Assembly (NCBI GenBank): GCA_028817795.1
Contig: JAPPOU010000155.1
Span: forward strand, 67,365 to 112,282
Length of the DNA stretch: 44,918 nt
Direction: 5' to 3'
Source of the DNA: Alphaproteobacteria bacterium
Lineage (GTDB): Bacteria; Pseudomonadota; Alphaproteobacteria; Micavibrionales; UBA2020
Positions 7,528-15,785 of this stretch are shown here, piece by piece. The notes under the pieces are model-generated. The model searched no databases. It was given only the letters and a program-made list of their open reading frames with translations, and was not told the DNA's origin. Position numbers and translations under genes: made by a program. Positions within the stretch are counted from its first letter, which is position 1. Each line of letters opens with the position of its first letter.

Positions 7528-8696
7528 GGTACCAAAGAAGAGATGCCACCGGAGGTCCGTTCTGGGAAAAAATAAGAGCGGAAATGCGGAACGGAGAAGC
7601 TCTCTGCGAAAATGTCGCCAAAGGGGACAGTGACCACATCTCCACCCTTCTGGAGCTGGACATCTATGAAACGGACAAACGCAAGGCCCTTGGCATTGCC
7701 GTCCAGAAAAAGAGGGGCCGCATTTTAGAAAAGCTGCTTCAGCACGGCATTAAACCTGACATATACATTGGCGACACAACACCTCTTCACATGGCTGTCG
7801 AGGGTGGCAGCAGGAAAATCACAGGCATCCTTTTGGAAGGTGGCGCAGACCGGGCGGCAAAAGACAGTCATGGACAAACAGCAGAAGAAAAAGCCCGTGC
7901 AAACGGCAAAAACAGGCTGGCAAAATTTATCGCAGATTTCATGCCAGCAGAAGAAACACGGAAATACAAACTGGGAAATAAACTAAACAGCGCGATATAC
8001 TGGAACAGAAAAATAAAGGCTTTCGAACTAATACAACAAGGCGCAAATGTGAACATCAAGAACGCCTTTAACCTTGCCCCCTTGCATCGTGTCGCCGCAG
8101 ATACATCTGGATGGGAACACATTGCAGAGCTTTTGCTTGAAAAAGGCGCAGATATTGATGCTCACACCAACGATGGAAGTACAGCTCTGCACTTTGCAGC
8201 TCAATCCAAGAACATAGACATTGCCATGGTCCTTTTAAAAGCAGGCGCTGACAAAACCATTCGGGACAACGGGGGACGATTGGCACTTGATTATACCTCA
8301 CCCAACTCAGACCTTGCCCGCCTGCTCCAGCCTGATCCGGCACCTGAGGACACCACAACAACAAAGATAAAAGAACAAAACGAATGGTTGCGCATTGATG
8401 AACACACAATTGCCCATATCGAAACAATGCCTGCGCTACAACGCCAGATTACATCTTTATTTAACTTTGAATCTGCGGAGCGCAGAGAAATCAGCTTAAA
8501 TCTTGCCACCAAAGCTGAAGCGATTGCCACGACATCCTTTGAATACATCAGCCCCGCTGCACTTGAAACCGCCGCACAGCATTTTGAAAAAATAGCCGGC
8601 CAAAAACCGCCAGCATACAGTACGAAGCTGGGCACGATGCGCACATACACCTTAAAACCACGCCCCCAAGCCAAAGGCGCACACAATGAAACATAA
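7524..8696 (+). CDS. longer ankyrin-repeat protein with type A C-terminal domain (4 of 4)
   Basis: 390 aa, with two blocks of ankyrin repeats. The first (about residues 50-140) includes TPLHMAVEGGSRKITGILLE and GGADRAAKDSHGQTAEEKA. The second (about 155-275) includes APLHRVAADTSGWEHIAELL, EKGADIDAHTNDGSTALHFA and KAGADKTIRDNGGRLALDY. The C-terminal type A domain (about 285-370) is the most divergent of the four: SLFNFESAERREISL replaces the TDIFNFETRERV core, but ETAAQHFEKIAGQKPPAY is almost identical to gene 2. Its start overlaps the upstream stop (ATGA) and its last 11 nt overlap the next gene. Probably a cytoplasmic or delivered protein-binding protein. Confidence 0.88.
   Translation: MRYQRRDATGGPFWEKIRAEMRNGEALCENVAKGDSDHISTLLELDIYETDKRKALGIAVQKKRGRILEKLLQHGIKPDIYIGDTTPLHMAVEGGSRKITGILLEGGADRAAKDSHGQTAEEKARANGKNRLAKFIADFMPAEETRKYKLGNKLNSAIYWNRKIKAFELIQQGANVNIKNAFNLAPLHRVAADTSGWEHIAELLLEKGADIDAHTNDGSTALHFAAQSKNIDIAMVLLKAGADKTIRDNGGRLALDYTSPNSDLARLLQPDPAPEDTTTTKIKEQNEWLRIDEHTIAHIETMPALQRQITSLFNFESAERREISLNLATKAEAIATTSFEYISPAALETAAQHFEKIAGQKPPAYSTKLGTMRTYTLKPRPQAKGAHNET
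8571..8608 (+). repeat. 38-bp exact direct repeat, copy 2
   Basis: Second copy of the repeat at 6560-6597, in the same reading frame, in the fourth ankyrin gene. Confidence 0.9.
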
Positions 8697-9279
8697 AAAC
8701 TTCAACGCCACCGCATCCAACGCCCGGCAAAAAGGTCAGAAATTGCTGGAAGAATTAAGCCGTAACGAAGAATGCAATATTAATACCTGCCTGCAACTTA
8801 TACGTGATGGAGCCGCACTGGACATACAGGATGGTGACGGAAACACAGCACTTTCCCACGCTGCGTGGTGCGGCCACACAAGCATAGTCACAGCTCTTCT
8901 TGAAAATAACGCACCTGTTCATACAGCAAACGAACATGCATGCACAATACTGATGCTCGCGGCGTGGCGGGGGGAAACAGATATCGTCACAAGGCTCATC
9001 GAAAAAGGCGCTATGCTGGATGCGCAGGATAAAGATGGCTGGACAGCGCTTATACACGCAGCTTCCCAAGGCCATGGCGATACCGTCTTAACCCTCCTCC
9101 AGAACGGCGCCAGCACAGCACTAACAAGAAATGATAGTAAAACCGCATGGGAGGTTGCCGAATACTGGGAATACAAAGATATTGCCAAAACCATCCACGA
9201 CCACCATGTCAAAACAACCTTTGCCAGTGCCGCAGAAAAAGGCACACCCCGCCGCCATAAAATCCTGCGCCCCAAATAA
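8686..9279 (+). CDS. ankyrin-repeat protein with basic KGTPR tail (type B)
   Basis: 197 aa, last gene of the operon. Four consecutive ankyrin units fill about residues 25-155: GDGNTALSHAAWCGHTSIVT, ACTILMLAAWRGETDIVTRL, DGWTALIHAASQGHGDTVLT, and a weaker final unit. It lacks the type A domain and instead ends SAAEKGTPRRHKILRPK, a basic tail that recurs in both ankyrin genes at 40756-42116. Its N-terminus (KGQKLLEELSRNEECNINTC) also matches the gene at 41187, so these two are close homologues at distant loci. The start overlaps the preceding gene by 11 nt; a terminator follows directly. Confidence 0.88.
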   Translation: MKHKNFNATASNARQKGQKLLEELSRNEECNINTCLQLIRDGAALDIQDGDGNTALSHAAWCGHTSIVTALLENNAPVHTANEHACTILMLAAWRGETDIVTRLIEKGAMLDAQDKDGWTALIHAASQGHGDTVLTLLQNGASTALTRNDSKTAWEVAEYWEYKDIAKTIHDHHVKTTFASAAEKGTPRRHKILRPK

Positions 9280-9311
9280 AAAACCCCCGGCCTAACGCGC
9301 GGGGGTCTTTT
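9278..9311. terminator. bidirectional rho-independent terminator
   Basis: Stem ACCCCCG (9283-9289) pairs with CGGGGGT (9300-9306) across a 10-nt loop, flanked by an A-run on the left and TCTTTT on the right. It can therefore end both the rightward ankyrin operon and the leftward rpsU transcript; the two stops lie on either side. Confidence 0.85.
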
Positions 9312-9328
9312 GGGTGATCGCTTTCGCT

Positions 9329-9556
9329 CTAATCGCCTTCGCGTTCCTTGCGTTTGCGTTCAAGCTTGCGGTAGCGGCGCACGGCCTCTGCCTTTTCACG
9401 CGCCTTCTTGACGGAAGGCTTTTCAAAGTGGCGGCGCTGCTTCATTTCGCGGAATACGCCTTCGCGCTGCATTTTCTTCTTCAGAACACGCAGAGCTTGC
9501 TCGACGTTATTATCGCGGACTGTTACCTGTACGATGGGAATCACCCCTTTCTTCAT
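9329..9556 (-). CDS. rpsU: 30S ribosomal protein bS21
   Basis: 75 aa if started at the ATG at 9556. bS21 is a small basic subunit of the 30S ribosome near the platform, involved in initiation. Seen: the family core [20 protein letters not shown] and [16 protein letters not shown], then a basic Arg/Lys C-terminus [20 protein letters not shown]. Homologues usually begin directly before the VQVxVRDNN segment, so the MKKGVIPI start adds eight residues. The strongest ribosome site, AAAGGGGTGA, lies inside that extension and would best suit a start near the ATC at codon 9, which is not a standard start codon. A GTG at codon 5 is another choice. Gene identity is certain, start is not. Confidence 0.95.
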   Translation of the reverse strand: MKKGVIPIVQVTVRDNNVEQALRVLKKKMQREGVFREMKQRRHFEKPSVKKAREKAEAVRRYRKLERKRKEREGD

Positions 9557-9590
9557 TTCTCATAAGTTAATCGGCTCAATCTCAGGGGCT

Positions 9591-9619
9591 TGTGTAGCAT
9601 GGGGCATGGAAAATCGCAA
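9591..9619 (-). promoter_or_regulatory. candidate rpsU promoter
   Basis: On the minus strand TTGCGA (9614-9619), 17-nt spacer, TACACA (9591-9596), about 35 nt before the rpsU ATG at 9556. Moderate matches to sigma70 consensus. Confidence 0.45.
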
Positions 9620-9629
9620 AGCATTTCTT

Positions 9630-9651
9630 TATTTAATATGTAAATTAAATA
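9630..9651. promoter_or_regulatory. inverted repeat, possible operator
   Basis: TATTTAAT and ATTAAATA form a perfect 8-bp inverted repeat around a 6-nt centre (ATGTAA), in the intergenic region between the divergent rpsU and indolepyruvate oxidoreductase genes. The size and symmetry fit a dimeric regulator site, but no binding protein can be named. Confidence 0.35.
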
Positions 9652-9732
9652 GCGCCATCGCTGGACTCGGCACATCTGGCCCTTTATCCTATAGCCAATG
9701 CAAATCAACGATTTGGAAGGCGTGGTTCAATC

Positions 9733-12700
9733 ATGATCCGCAGCGATGTAACGCTGGAAGACAAATACACCACAGCATCAGGCCGTATTTATTTGAACGG
9801 CCTGCAGGCACTGGTGCGCATTCCGATCATGCAGCGCCTGTTGGACCAGCGGGCAGGATTAAACACCGCCACGTTTATTTCCGGCTATCGCGGCTCGCCG
9901 CTGGGCGCACTGGATATGGCGCTGACCTCGGCCAAAAGCCATCTTGAAGCGCACGATATAAAATTCACGCCCGGCATTAACGAAGACCTTGGCGCGACCG
10001 CCGTTTGGGGCAGCCAGCAATTAAACCTTGGCCCCAAAGCAAAGTATGACGGCATTGTCGGCATCTGGTACGGCAAGGGGCCAGGCGTTGACAGGTCACT
10101 GGATGCGCTGAAGCACGCCAATGCCGCAGGATCATCAAAACACGGCGGCGTTCTGGCGCTTGCGGGCGATGACCACGCATGCAAATCATCCACCTTTCCC
10201 CACCAGTCCGAACAAGCCTTCCTGCACGCGATGATTCCTGTACTGCACCCCGCCGGGATTGACGATGCGCTGATGCTGGGCCTGCACGGTATTGCGATGT
10301 CGCGCTATTCAGGTTGTTGGTCAGGTTTTAAAATCACCAGCGATTTTGCTGACAGTTCCGCTTCGGTCTTCTCCGATCCCTTCGCGCTTGATTTTAAAAT
10401 GCCCGAAGATTTCGAAATGCCGCAGGATGGCCTGAACATCCGCTGGTACGACCCGCCCGTCGAGCAGGAAAAACGGCTGATTAATCTAAAACTGCCCGCC
10501 GCGCAGGCCTATGCCCGCGCCAACGGGCTGGACCGTTACACGCTGAACCCCGCAAAAAAACGCCTGACCATCGTCACCACCGGCAAGGCGTGGATGGATA
10601 CGATGCAAACGCTGACAGACCTTGGCATCACCAACAAACGGGCCGAGGAACTGGGCCTTGCCGTTTATAAAATTGCCCTCACCTGGCCGCTGGAACGCGA
10701 AGGCATCATCAAAATCGCCGATGAAACGAACGAGCTTTTGGTGATCGAGGAAAAACGCGGCTTTATCGAAGACCAGATCAAGCAAATTCTTTTTAACATT
10801 CCCACCAACCACCGCCCACACGTTGTTGGCAAGACAGATGAAAACGGCGCGCCGTTGTTGCCGGAAAATTACGAACTGTGGCCCGCGCTGATCGGTGGCG
10901 TTTTGATGAAACGGCTGAAAGGCCTTTCCGATGTCAGCGACATTGAAATGAAGCTGGCGACGCTGGGCCACAACCTTGCCCTGAAAGGCCAGCCCGCGCC
11001 TGTGGTACGGATGCCGTGGTATTGTTCGGGCTGCCCGCACAATTCATCCACTGTTGTGCCCGAAGGCAGCCGCGCCCTTGCCGGTATTGGTTGCCATTAC
11101 ATGGCCATGTGGATGGACCGCAAAACAGAAATGTTCACCCAGATGGGCGGCGAAGGCGTGCCGTGGATAGGCCAGGCCCCGTTCACGGACGAAGAACATA
11201 TTTTCGTCAACCTTGGTGATGGCACCTATTTCCACTCCGGCATTCTTGCTATTCGCGCAGCAGTGGCGGCAAAGGTCAACATCACCTATAAAATCCTTTA
11301 TAACGATGCCGTTGCCATGACAGGCGGGCAGCATGTGGATGGCGAACTGACTGTCGAGGCCCTTGCAAAACAGGTCGCGGCAGAGGGCGTAAGAGGCATC
11401 ATTGTGATGTCAGACGCACCCGAAAAATACTCGAACCAGTCAGATTTCCCGACAGGCACCCGCGTTGAACACCGCGATGATATTGACCTTGTCCAAAAAG
11501 AACTGCGTCAAAGAAAGGGCGTTTCTGTCCTGATTTACGACCAGACCTGCGCCGCAGAAAAACGCCGCCGCAGAAAACGCGGACTGATGGAAGACCCCGC
11601 CATCCGCGTGATGATTAACGAGCGCGTTTGCGAGGGTTGCGGGGATTGCGGTGCACAATCAAACTGCCTATCCATTGCCCCCGTTGAAACGGAATTCGGC
11701 AAAAAACGCCAGATCGACCAATCATCCTGTAACAAGGATTTTTCCTGCGTCAAAGGCTTTTGCCCCAGCTTTATCACCGTGCGCGGTGGCGATTTGAAAA
11801 AACCCGAAGCGGCTGCAATATCACCTGAAACAGATACGCATTTCAGCGCCATGCCCGACCCCGTCCTGCCCACGCTGGACCACGCAAAGGCCATATTGGT
11901 CACGGGCGTTGGCGGCACGGGCATTGTCACCATCGGCGCAATCATGGCGATGGCGGCACATCTGGAGGACAAGGGCTGTTCCACCATGGACCAGACAGGC
12001 CTTGCGCAAAAAGGCGGAGCCGTCACATCGCATGTGCGCATTGCCGCCAGCCCTAAGGAGATTCACACCGTCCGCCTTGAAACATCCAGTGCAGATTTGA
12101 TTCTTGGCTGCGACATGCTGGTGACGGCAGATGGCGAATCCCTTTCAAAAATAAGGAAGGGCGATACAAAAATTGTATTGAACATGCATGAAACGCAGAC
12201 AGGCGAATTCACGCATAACCCCGAATGGAAAATCCCTGCCAAAAACATCGCGCTGGTGATTGGCAACCAGTGCGGCAGTGATAACCTTTTTACGCTGGAC
12301 GCAACAGACATTGCCACCGCGCTTTTGGGAAATTCGATTGCCACCAATATGTTTATGCTGGGCTATGCCTGGCAAAAAGGGCTGATCCCCTTATCACAAG
12401 AATCTATTTTCAAGGCGCTGGAGCTGAACGCCGTTGCCGTGAAAATGAACCAAAAAGCCTTTATCTGGGGCCGCCGCGCCGCGTGGGACATGAAGAAAGT
12501 CGCAAAACTGGCCGCACCCAAGGATACCGGCGATGGCGAAGCACGACACCGCGAGGTGTCCACCACAATTGGCGAGATGGTACAGCGCCGTGTCTTATCC
12601 CTCACCAATTACCAAAGCCCCACCTATGCCCGCGTTTACGAAGACCTTGTAAAAAAAGCGCGCAAGGCAGACACCGCTCTGCATGGCAAGGAAGGCGACT

Positions 12701-13218
12701 TAACCGCCGCCGTGTCCAAATACTATTACAAGCTGATGGCATATAAAGATGAATACGAGGTTGCGCGGCTGTACACCGACGGCCAGTTTATGAACCAGGT
12801 CAAAAAAACATTCGATGGAAATTACAAGGTCAGCTTCAACCTCGCCCCGCCCCTGTTGGCGCGGCGCGATCATGAAGGCCACTTGCGCAAAATGGAATTT
12901 GGGCCGTGGATATTCACGGCGTTCAAAGTGCTGGCGCGGCTGAAATTTCTGCGCGGCACGCCGCTGGATATTTTTGGCTATACGAAAGAGCGGCGGACGG
13001 AACGCGGCCTGATTGCATCATACCGCACAACAATCGAAGACCTTTTGCCGCACTTGACAAAAGACAACTATAAAACCGCCCTCGCCCTCGCCACCCTGCC
13101 CGAAGACATTCGCGGCTATGGCCACGTGAAGGAAGCGCATCTTGAAAAAGCGCTGGCGAAAGAGAAAGAGCTGCTGCAGGCATTTTATGCGGCGGATGAG
13201 GAAAAGAAGGCGGCGTAA
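9733..13218 (+). CDS. indolepyruvate ferredoxin oxidoreductase, fused alpha-beta type
   Basis: 1161 aa. Oxidative decarboxylation of indolepyruvate and other aryl pyruvates to acyl-CoA with thiamine diphosphate, passing electrons to ferredoxin; part of aromatic amino-acid catabolism in the cytoplasm. Domains in order: pyrimidine-binding domain (GLQALVRIPIMQRLL, SGYRGSPLG, about residues 20-55); TPP-binding region with GIGCHYMAMWMDR (about 450) and the GDG motif in LGDGTYFHSG (about 495); cysteine motif CEGCGDCGAQSNC with a later CNKDFSCVKGFCPS (about 632-680) for an iron-sulfur cluster; gamma-type domain GVGGTGIVTIGAI and TGLAQKGGAV (about 725-770); and a C-terminal extension. The one-chain fusion is usual in proteobacteria, whereas archaeal enzymes are split (iorA, iorB). 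It stands alone, with no neighbouring ferredoxin or transporter. Confidence 0.93.
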   Translation: MIRSDVTLEDKYTTASGRIYLNGLQALVRIPIMQRLLDQRAGLNTATFISGYRGSPLGALDMALTSAKSHLEAHDIKFTPGINEDLGATAVWGSQQLNLGPKAKYDGIVGIWYGKGPGVDRSLDALKHANAAGSSKHGGVLALAGDDHACKSSTFPHQSEQAFLHAMIPVLHPAGIDDALMLGLHGIAMSRYSGCWSGFKITSDFADSSASVFSDPFALDFKMPEDFEMPQDGLNIRWYDPPVEQEKRLINLKLPAAQAYARANGLDRYTLNPAKKRLTIVTTGKAWMDTMQTLTDLGITNKRAEELGLAVYKIALTWPLEREGIIKIADETNELLVIEEKRGFIEDQIKQILFNIPTNHRPHVVGKTDENGAPLLPENYELWPALIGGVLMKRLKGLSDVSDIEMKLATLGHNLALKGQPAPVVRMPWYCSGCPHNSSTVVPEGSRALAGIGCHYMAMWMDRKTEMFTQMGGEGVPWIGQAPFTDEEHIFVNLGDGTYFHSGILAIRAAVAAKVNITYKILYNDAVAMTGGQHVDGELTVEALAKQVAAEGVRGIIVMSDAPEKYSNQSDFPTGTRVEHRDDIDLVQKELRQRKGVSVLIYDQTCAAEKRRRRKRGLMEDPAIRVMINERVCEGCGDCGAQSNCLSIAPVETEFGKKRQIDQSSCNKDFSCVKGFCPSFITVRGGDLKKPEAAAISPETDTHFSAMPDPVLPTLDHAKAILVTGVGGTGIVTIGAIMAMAAHLEDKGCSTMDQTGLAQKGGAVTSHVRIAASPKEIHTVRLETSSADLILGCDMLVTADGESLSKIRKGDTKIVLNMHETQTGEFTHNPEWKIPAKNIALVIGNQCGSDNLFTLDATDIATALLGNSIATNMFMLGYAWQKGLIPLSQESIFKALELNAVAVKMNQKAFIWGRRAAWDMKKVAKLAAPKDTGDGEARHREVSTTIGEMVQRRVLSLTNYQSPTYARVYEDLVKKARKADTALHGKEGDLTAAVSKYYYKLMAYKDEYEVARLYTDGQFMNQVKKTFDGNYKVSFNLAPPLLARRDHEGHLRKMEFGPWIFTAFKVLARLKFLRGTPLDIFGYTKERRTERGLIASYRTTIEDLLPHLTKDNYKTALALATLPEDIRGYGHVKEAHLEKALAKEKELLQAFYAADEEKKAA

Positions 13219-13270
13219 ATAATGCCCCCTCCTCTTACCCATTGTTTTTTCTTATAAAAATACAGCTCCC

Positions 13271-13300
13271 TTGACAGCCTGCCGCCACCCATAATAATAT
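13271..13300 (+). promoter_or_regulatory. sigma70-type promoter for the 146-aa gene
   Basis: TTGACA (13271-13276), 18-nt spacer, TAATAT (13295-13300), 26 nt before the putative TTG start at 13327. Both boxes are close to consensus. Confidence 0.6.
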
Positions 13301-13326
13301 GTAAAAAATAACAGGCAGAGACTAAA

Positions 13327-13767
13327 TTGCAGTTTTTAAAAGATACATTCACACGCGCAAAAAATGCGCTAGCACGAAAGCCCACCAAGCCGGAGGACCA
13401 GCTATATGGCCTGCTGAGGGATTTTAGCGCACAACTCCGCCAAAAAAGGAAAAAGTACCGGAATATAAACACACTACTTCGTCACTCTTCAGACACATGG
13501 GCCCGCATGGTTCATGAAGACCTGCTCTCTAAAAACCCGGAATACAAACGCCTTTCCGATATCAGCGACATGCAGGATACAGTCATTATCCTGCTCAACT
13601 TTTCAAAACGGGATTACGATGCGTGGATCAGCGAAAATGCCGATGCCAAGACCCCAAACGCAAACAATGCCAGATACCTCATGGCACATATAAACGAATT
13701 CAAGGAAAGCATGGCCAGCGCCACACAACGCCTGGATCAAAGCTATAGCAAAGCGCCCCAACCTTAA
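13327..13767 (+). CDS. uncharacterised 146-aa charged helical protein
   Basis: I do not recognise it. It opens with a TTG (13327) behind a weak GAGA ribosome site and a good promoter at 13271-13300; no ATG occurs early in the frame. The sequence is soluble and highly charged, with a basic N-terminal half (KDTFTRAKNALARKPTKPED, AQLRQKRKKYRN) and probable helices; there are no Cys, signal peptide or membrane segments. It has no operon partner: the next gene faces it, with a 3-nt gap between stops. Codon use is A-rich like the other accessory genes of the window. Function unknown. Confidence 0.6.
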   Translation: MQFLKDTFTRAKNALARKPTKPEDQLYGLLRDFSAQLRQKRKKYRNINTLLRHSSDTWARMVHEDLLSKNPEYKRLSDISDMQDTVIILLNFSKRDYDAWISENADAKTPNANNARYLMAHINEFKESMASATQRLDQSYSKAPQP

Positions 13768-13770
13768 CCG

Positions 13771-14037
13771 TTACTTTTTCTCCGCTACCATCGCCAAAAC
13801 ATCCCCACGCGGCAATTCACACGGCACGGCCAGCATTTCATCAACATTGGCAACATTGTATTCATCGGGCTGCGGTTCAAGACAGCGGTTGAAGACATCG
13901 CGACATATCCATTTGTCTTCAACCGTGCATTCAATATAGTCCGGGATTTGTATGCTGGCTTGAAAGGTGGGGTAGGTATTCGCAGAGACCCGCAAGGGCG
14001 TCATCAGCACCAACAGAACCAACAGGCCAAAAACCAC
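13771..14037 (-). CDS. small exported cysteine-containing protein, 88 aa
   Basis: I chose the GTG at 14037. It gives a compact signal peptide (VVFGLLVLLVLMTPLRVSA then NTYPTF) and lies just after a GAGAGGGGG stretch that could act as ribosome site. The frame stays open to 14187, but the extra residues are encoded by the two dispersed palindromes (14043-14160) and read SPSPYGRGLGRG- and SPALSRRERG-like, so they are probably not native. The mature part of about 70 residues has four Cys (ECT, ICR, RCL, PCE), suggesting two disulfides, and ends in MVAEKK. Function unknown. Confidence 0.55.
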   Translation of the reverse strand: MVFGLLVLLVLMTPLRVSANTYPTFQASIQIPDYIECTVEDKWICRDVFNRCLEPQPDEYNVANVDEMLAVPCELPRGDVLAMVAEKK

Positions 14038-14042
14038 CTGCC

Positions 14043-14075
14043 CCCTCTCCCTTCGGGAGAGGGCTGGGGAGAGGG
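14043..14075 (+). repeat. dispersed palindromic repeat, copy 1
   Basis: CCCTCTCCC-TTC-GGGAGAGGG hairpin followed by CTGG and GGAGAGGG. This resembles the dispersed intergenic palindromes that encode SPSPYGRGLGRG-type peptides when read through in many proteobacteria. It pairs with the inverted copy at 14128-14160. Confidence 0.75.
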
Positions 14076-14127
14076 AGGAAGTAAGGCAAAATATAAAAGC
14101 AGCGACAGCCTTATATACCGCACCGTC

Positions 14128-14160
14128 CCCTCTCCCTAACCCTCTCCCGTAGGGAGAGGG
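14128..14160 (-). repeat. dispersed palindromic repeat, copy 2 (inverted)
   Basis: Inverted near-identical copy of 14043-14075: CCCTCTCCC-TAA-CCCTCTCCC-GTA-GGGAGAGGG. The pair brackets about 52 bp and lies 10 nt beyond the yejF-like stop, so it could form a stable hairpin at the 3' end of the transporter transcript. Confidence 0.75.
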
Positions 14161-14170
14161 AATAAAAAAT

Positions 14171-15781
14171 CTATGCTGCATCCACAACCTCTATATTCAT
14201 CGCGGCAGCCAAAAGGGCCTTGGTATAAGGCTCTTGCGGGTTATCAAAGATATCTGCGGCAGGCCCTGTCTCCACAACCTTTCCACCCTTCATCACGATC
14301 ACGTGGTGCGACATGGCGCGAACAACTTTCAGGTCGTGACTGATAAACATATAAGCAAGCTTGTGCTTCACCTGCAAGTCCTTTAACAGCGCCACAATCT
14401 GCGCCTGCACCGACATATCAAGGGCTGATGTCGGCTCATCCAGCACGACAAAGCGCGGCTTGAGTACCATCGCACGCGCAATGGCAATGCGCTGGCGCTG
14501 CCCACCTGAAAATTCATGAGGGTAGCGATGACGCATGTCTGCATCCAGCCCTGTTTCCACAAGCGCGTCTATCACTCTCACTTCCCGCTCCTTTGCAGAA
14601 AGTGCTGGGAAATGCACCTCCAGCCCCTCGCCGATAATCTGCCCCACCGACATGCGGGGCGATAACGCGCCATAGGGGTCTTGAAACACAATCTGTATGT
14701 CCTTGCGCAAGGAGCGCATGTCTTTTTCGTTAAAATCGTTCAGGTTTTTATCATCAAACCGCACATCGCCCATGCTGCGGATAAGGCGTAAAAGCGCAAG
14801 ACCCAGTGTCGTCTTGCCCGAACCCGATTCACCCACAACGCCCACAGTTTCACCGGGCCGGATGTTCAGGGATATGCCGTCCACCGCTTTCACATGGTCG
14901 ACCGTGCGGCGGAAAACGCCCTGTTTAATAGGGAACCACACCTTCACATCCGTACCCGTAATAACGGGGGCTGCGCTTTCATCGCACGGTTCCGGCGCGC
15001 CGCCCGGCTGGGCGGCCAGCAGCATCTGTGTATAGGGGTGCTGCGGTTCTGCAAACAATGTTTTCGTATCTGCTGTCTCTACGACTTCGCCGCTTTTCAT
15101 CACGACAACGCGGTCGGCAACTTTCCGCACCACGTTCAGGTCATGCGTAATCAGCAAAATCGCCATGCCCAGTTTTTGCTGCAGCTCTTTCAAAAGTTTT
15201 AAAATCTGTGCCTGTACGGTTACGTCAACAGCCGTTGTCGGCTCATCCGCGATTAAAATTTCTGGATCATTCGCCAGTGCCATGGCAATCATCACGCGCT
15301 GCCGCTGCCCGCCTGAGAGTTCATGCGGATAGGCGTTCAGGCGGTTCGTCAAGCGCTCCAGCCCCACAAGGCCCAAAAGCTCCACAACCCGCGCCCGCGT
15401 TTTTTCTGCGCTGAGGTTTTTATGAATGTGCAAAACCTCCGCAATCTGCTTTTCAATGGTATGCAGGGGGTTGAGTGACGTCATCGGCTCTTGGAAGATC
15501 ATGGATATTTTATTGCCCCGGATCGCGCGCATCGGTCCTTCTTTTGCGCCCACCAGCTCTTCCCCGCCAAATGTGATGGAGCCTGACGGGTGCTTTGCCG
15601 CAGGATAGGGCAAAAGCTGCAAAACAGATAATGCCGTCACCGACTTTCCGGAGCCGGATTCCCCCACCACGGCCAGCATCTCCCCTTTTTCAAGGGTCAT
15701 GGATACGTTTTTGACGGCATGCGTCACATGGCTGCCGTTCACGAAATCGACCGAAAGGTTTTTAATCTCTAAAACAGGCAT
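14171..15781 (-). CDS. yejF: peptide ABC transporter ATP-binding protein, two ATPase domains
   Basis: 536 aa from the ATG at 15781, which has AGGGAG 7 nt upstream; the open frame extends further but inside the preceding gene. It hydrolyses ATP to drive peptide import through the YejB-YejE channel. Two complete ABC domains in one chain, as in YejF: first Walker A GESGSGKS (40-47), LSGGQRQR signature, Walker [13 protein letters not shown]; second Walker A GESGSGKT (about 315-322), FSGGQRQR signature, Walker [14 protein letters not shown] conserved oligopeptide-transporter C-terminal segment (PYTKALLAA) follows each. Last gene of the yejA-yejB-yejE-yejF operon. Confidence 0.9.
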   Translation of the reverse strand: MPVLEIKNLSVDFVNGSHVTHAVKNVSMTLEKGEMLAVVGESGSGKSVTALSVLQLLPYPAAKHPSGSITFGGEELVGAKEGPMRAIRGNKISMIFQEPMTSLNPLHTIEKQIAEVLHIHKNLSAEKTRARVVELLGLVGLERLTNRLNAYPHELSGGQRQRVMIAMALANDPEILIADEPTTAVDVTVQAQILKLLKELQQKLGMAILLITHDLNVVRKVADRVVVMKSGEVVETADTKTLFAEPQHPYTQMLLAAQPGGAPEPCDESAAPVITGTDVKVWFPIKQGVFRRTVDHVKAVDGISLNIRPGETVGVVGESGSGKTTLGLALLRLIRSMGDVRFDDKNLNDFNEKDMRSLRKDIQIVFQDPYGALSPRMSVGQIIGEGLEVHFPALSAKEREVRVIDALVETGLDADMRHRYPHEFSGGQRQRIAIARAMVLKPRFVVLDEPTSALDMSVQAQIVALLKDLQVKHKLAYMFISHDLKVVRAMSHHVIVMKGGKVVETGPAADIFDNPQEPYTKALLAAAMNIEVVDAA

Positions 15782-15785
15782 AACA

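Noticed and set aside
4963..9279. Prophage or transposon origin of the ankyrin operon
   Set aside because: No integrase, transposase, terminal inverted repeats or target duplication are visible; the A-rich composition alone is not enough.
9557..9732. Possible tRNA or small RNA between rpsU and the oxidoreductase
   Set aside because: No cloverleaf arms, T-loop consensus or terminator seen; only promoter-like boxes and an inverted repeat.
14038..14187. N-terminal 50-residue extension of the small exported protein
   Set aside because: It is encoded by two dispersed palindromes and would bury the signal peptide inside the protein.
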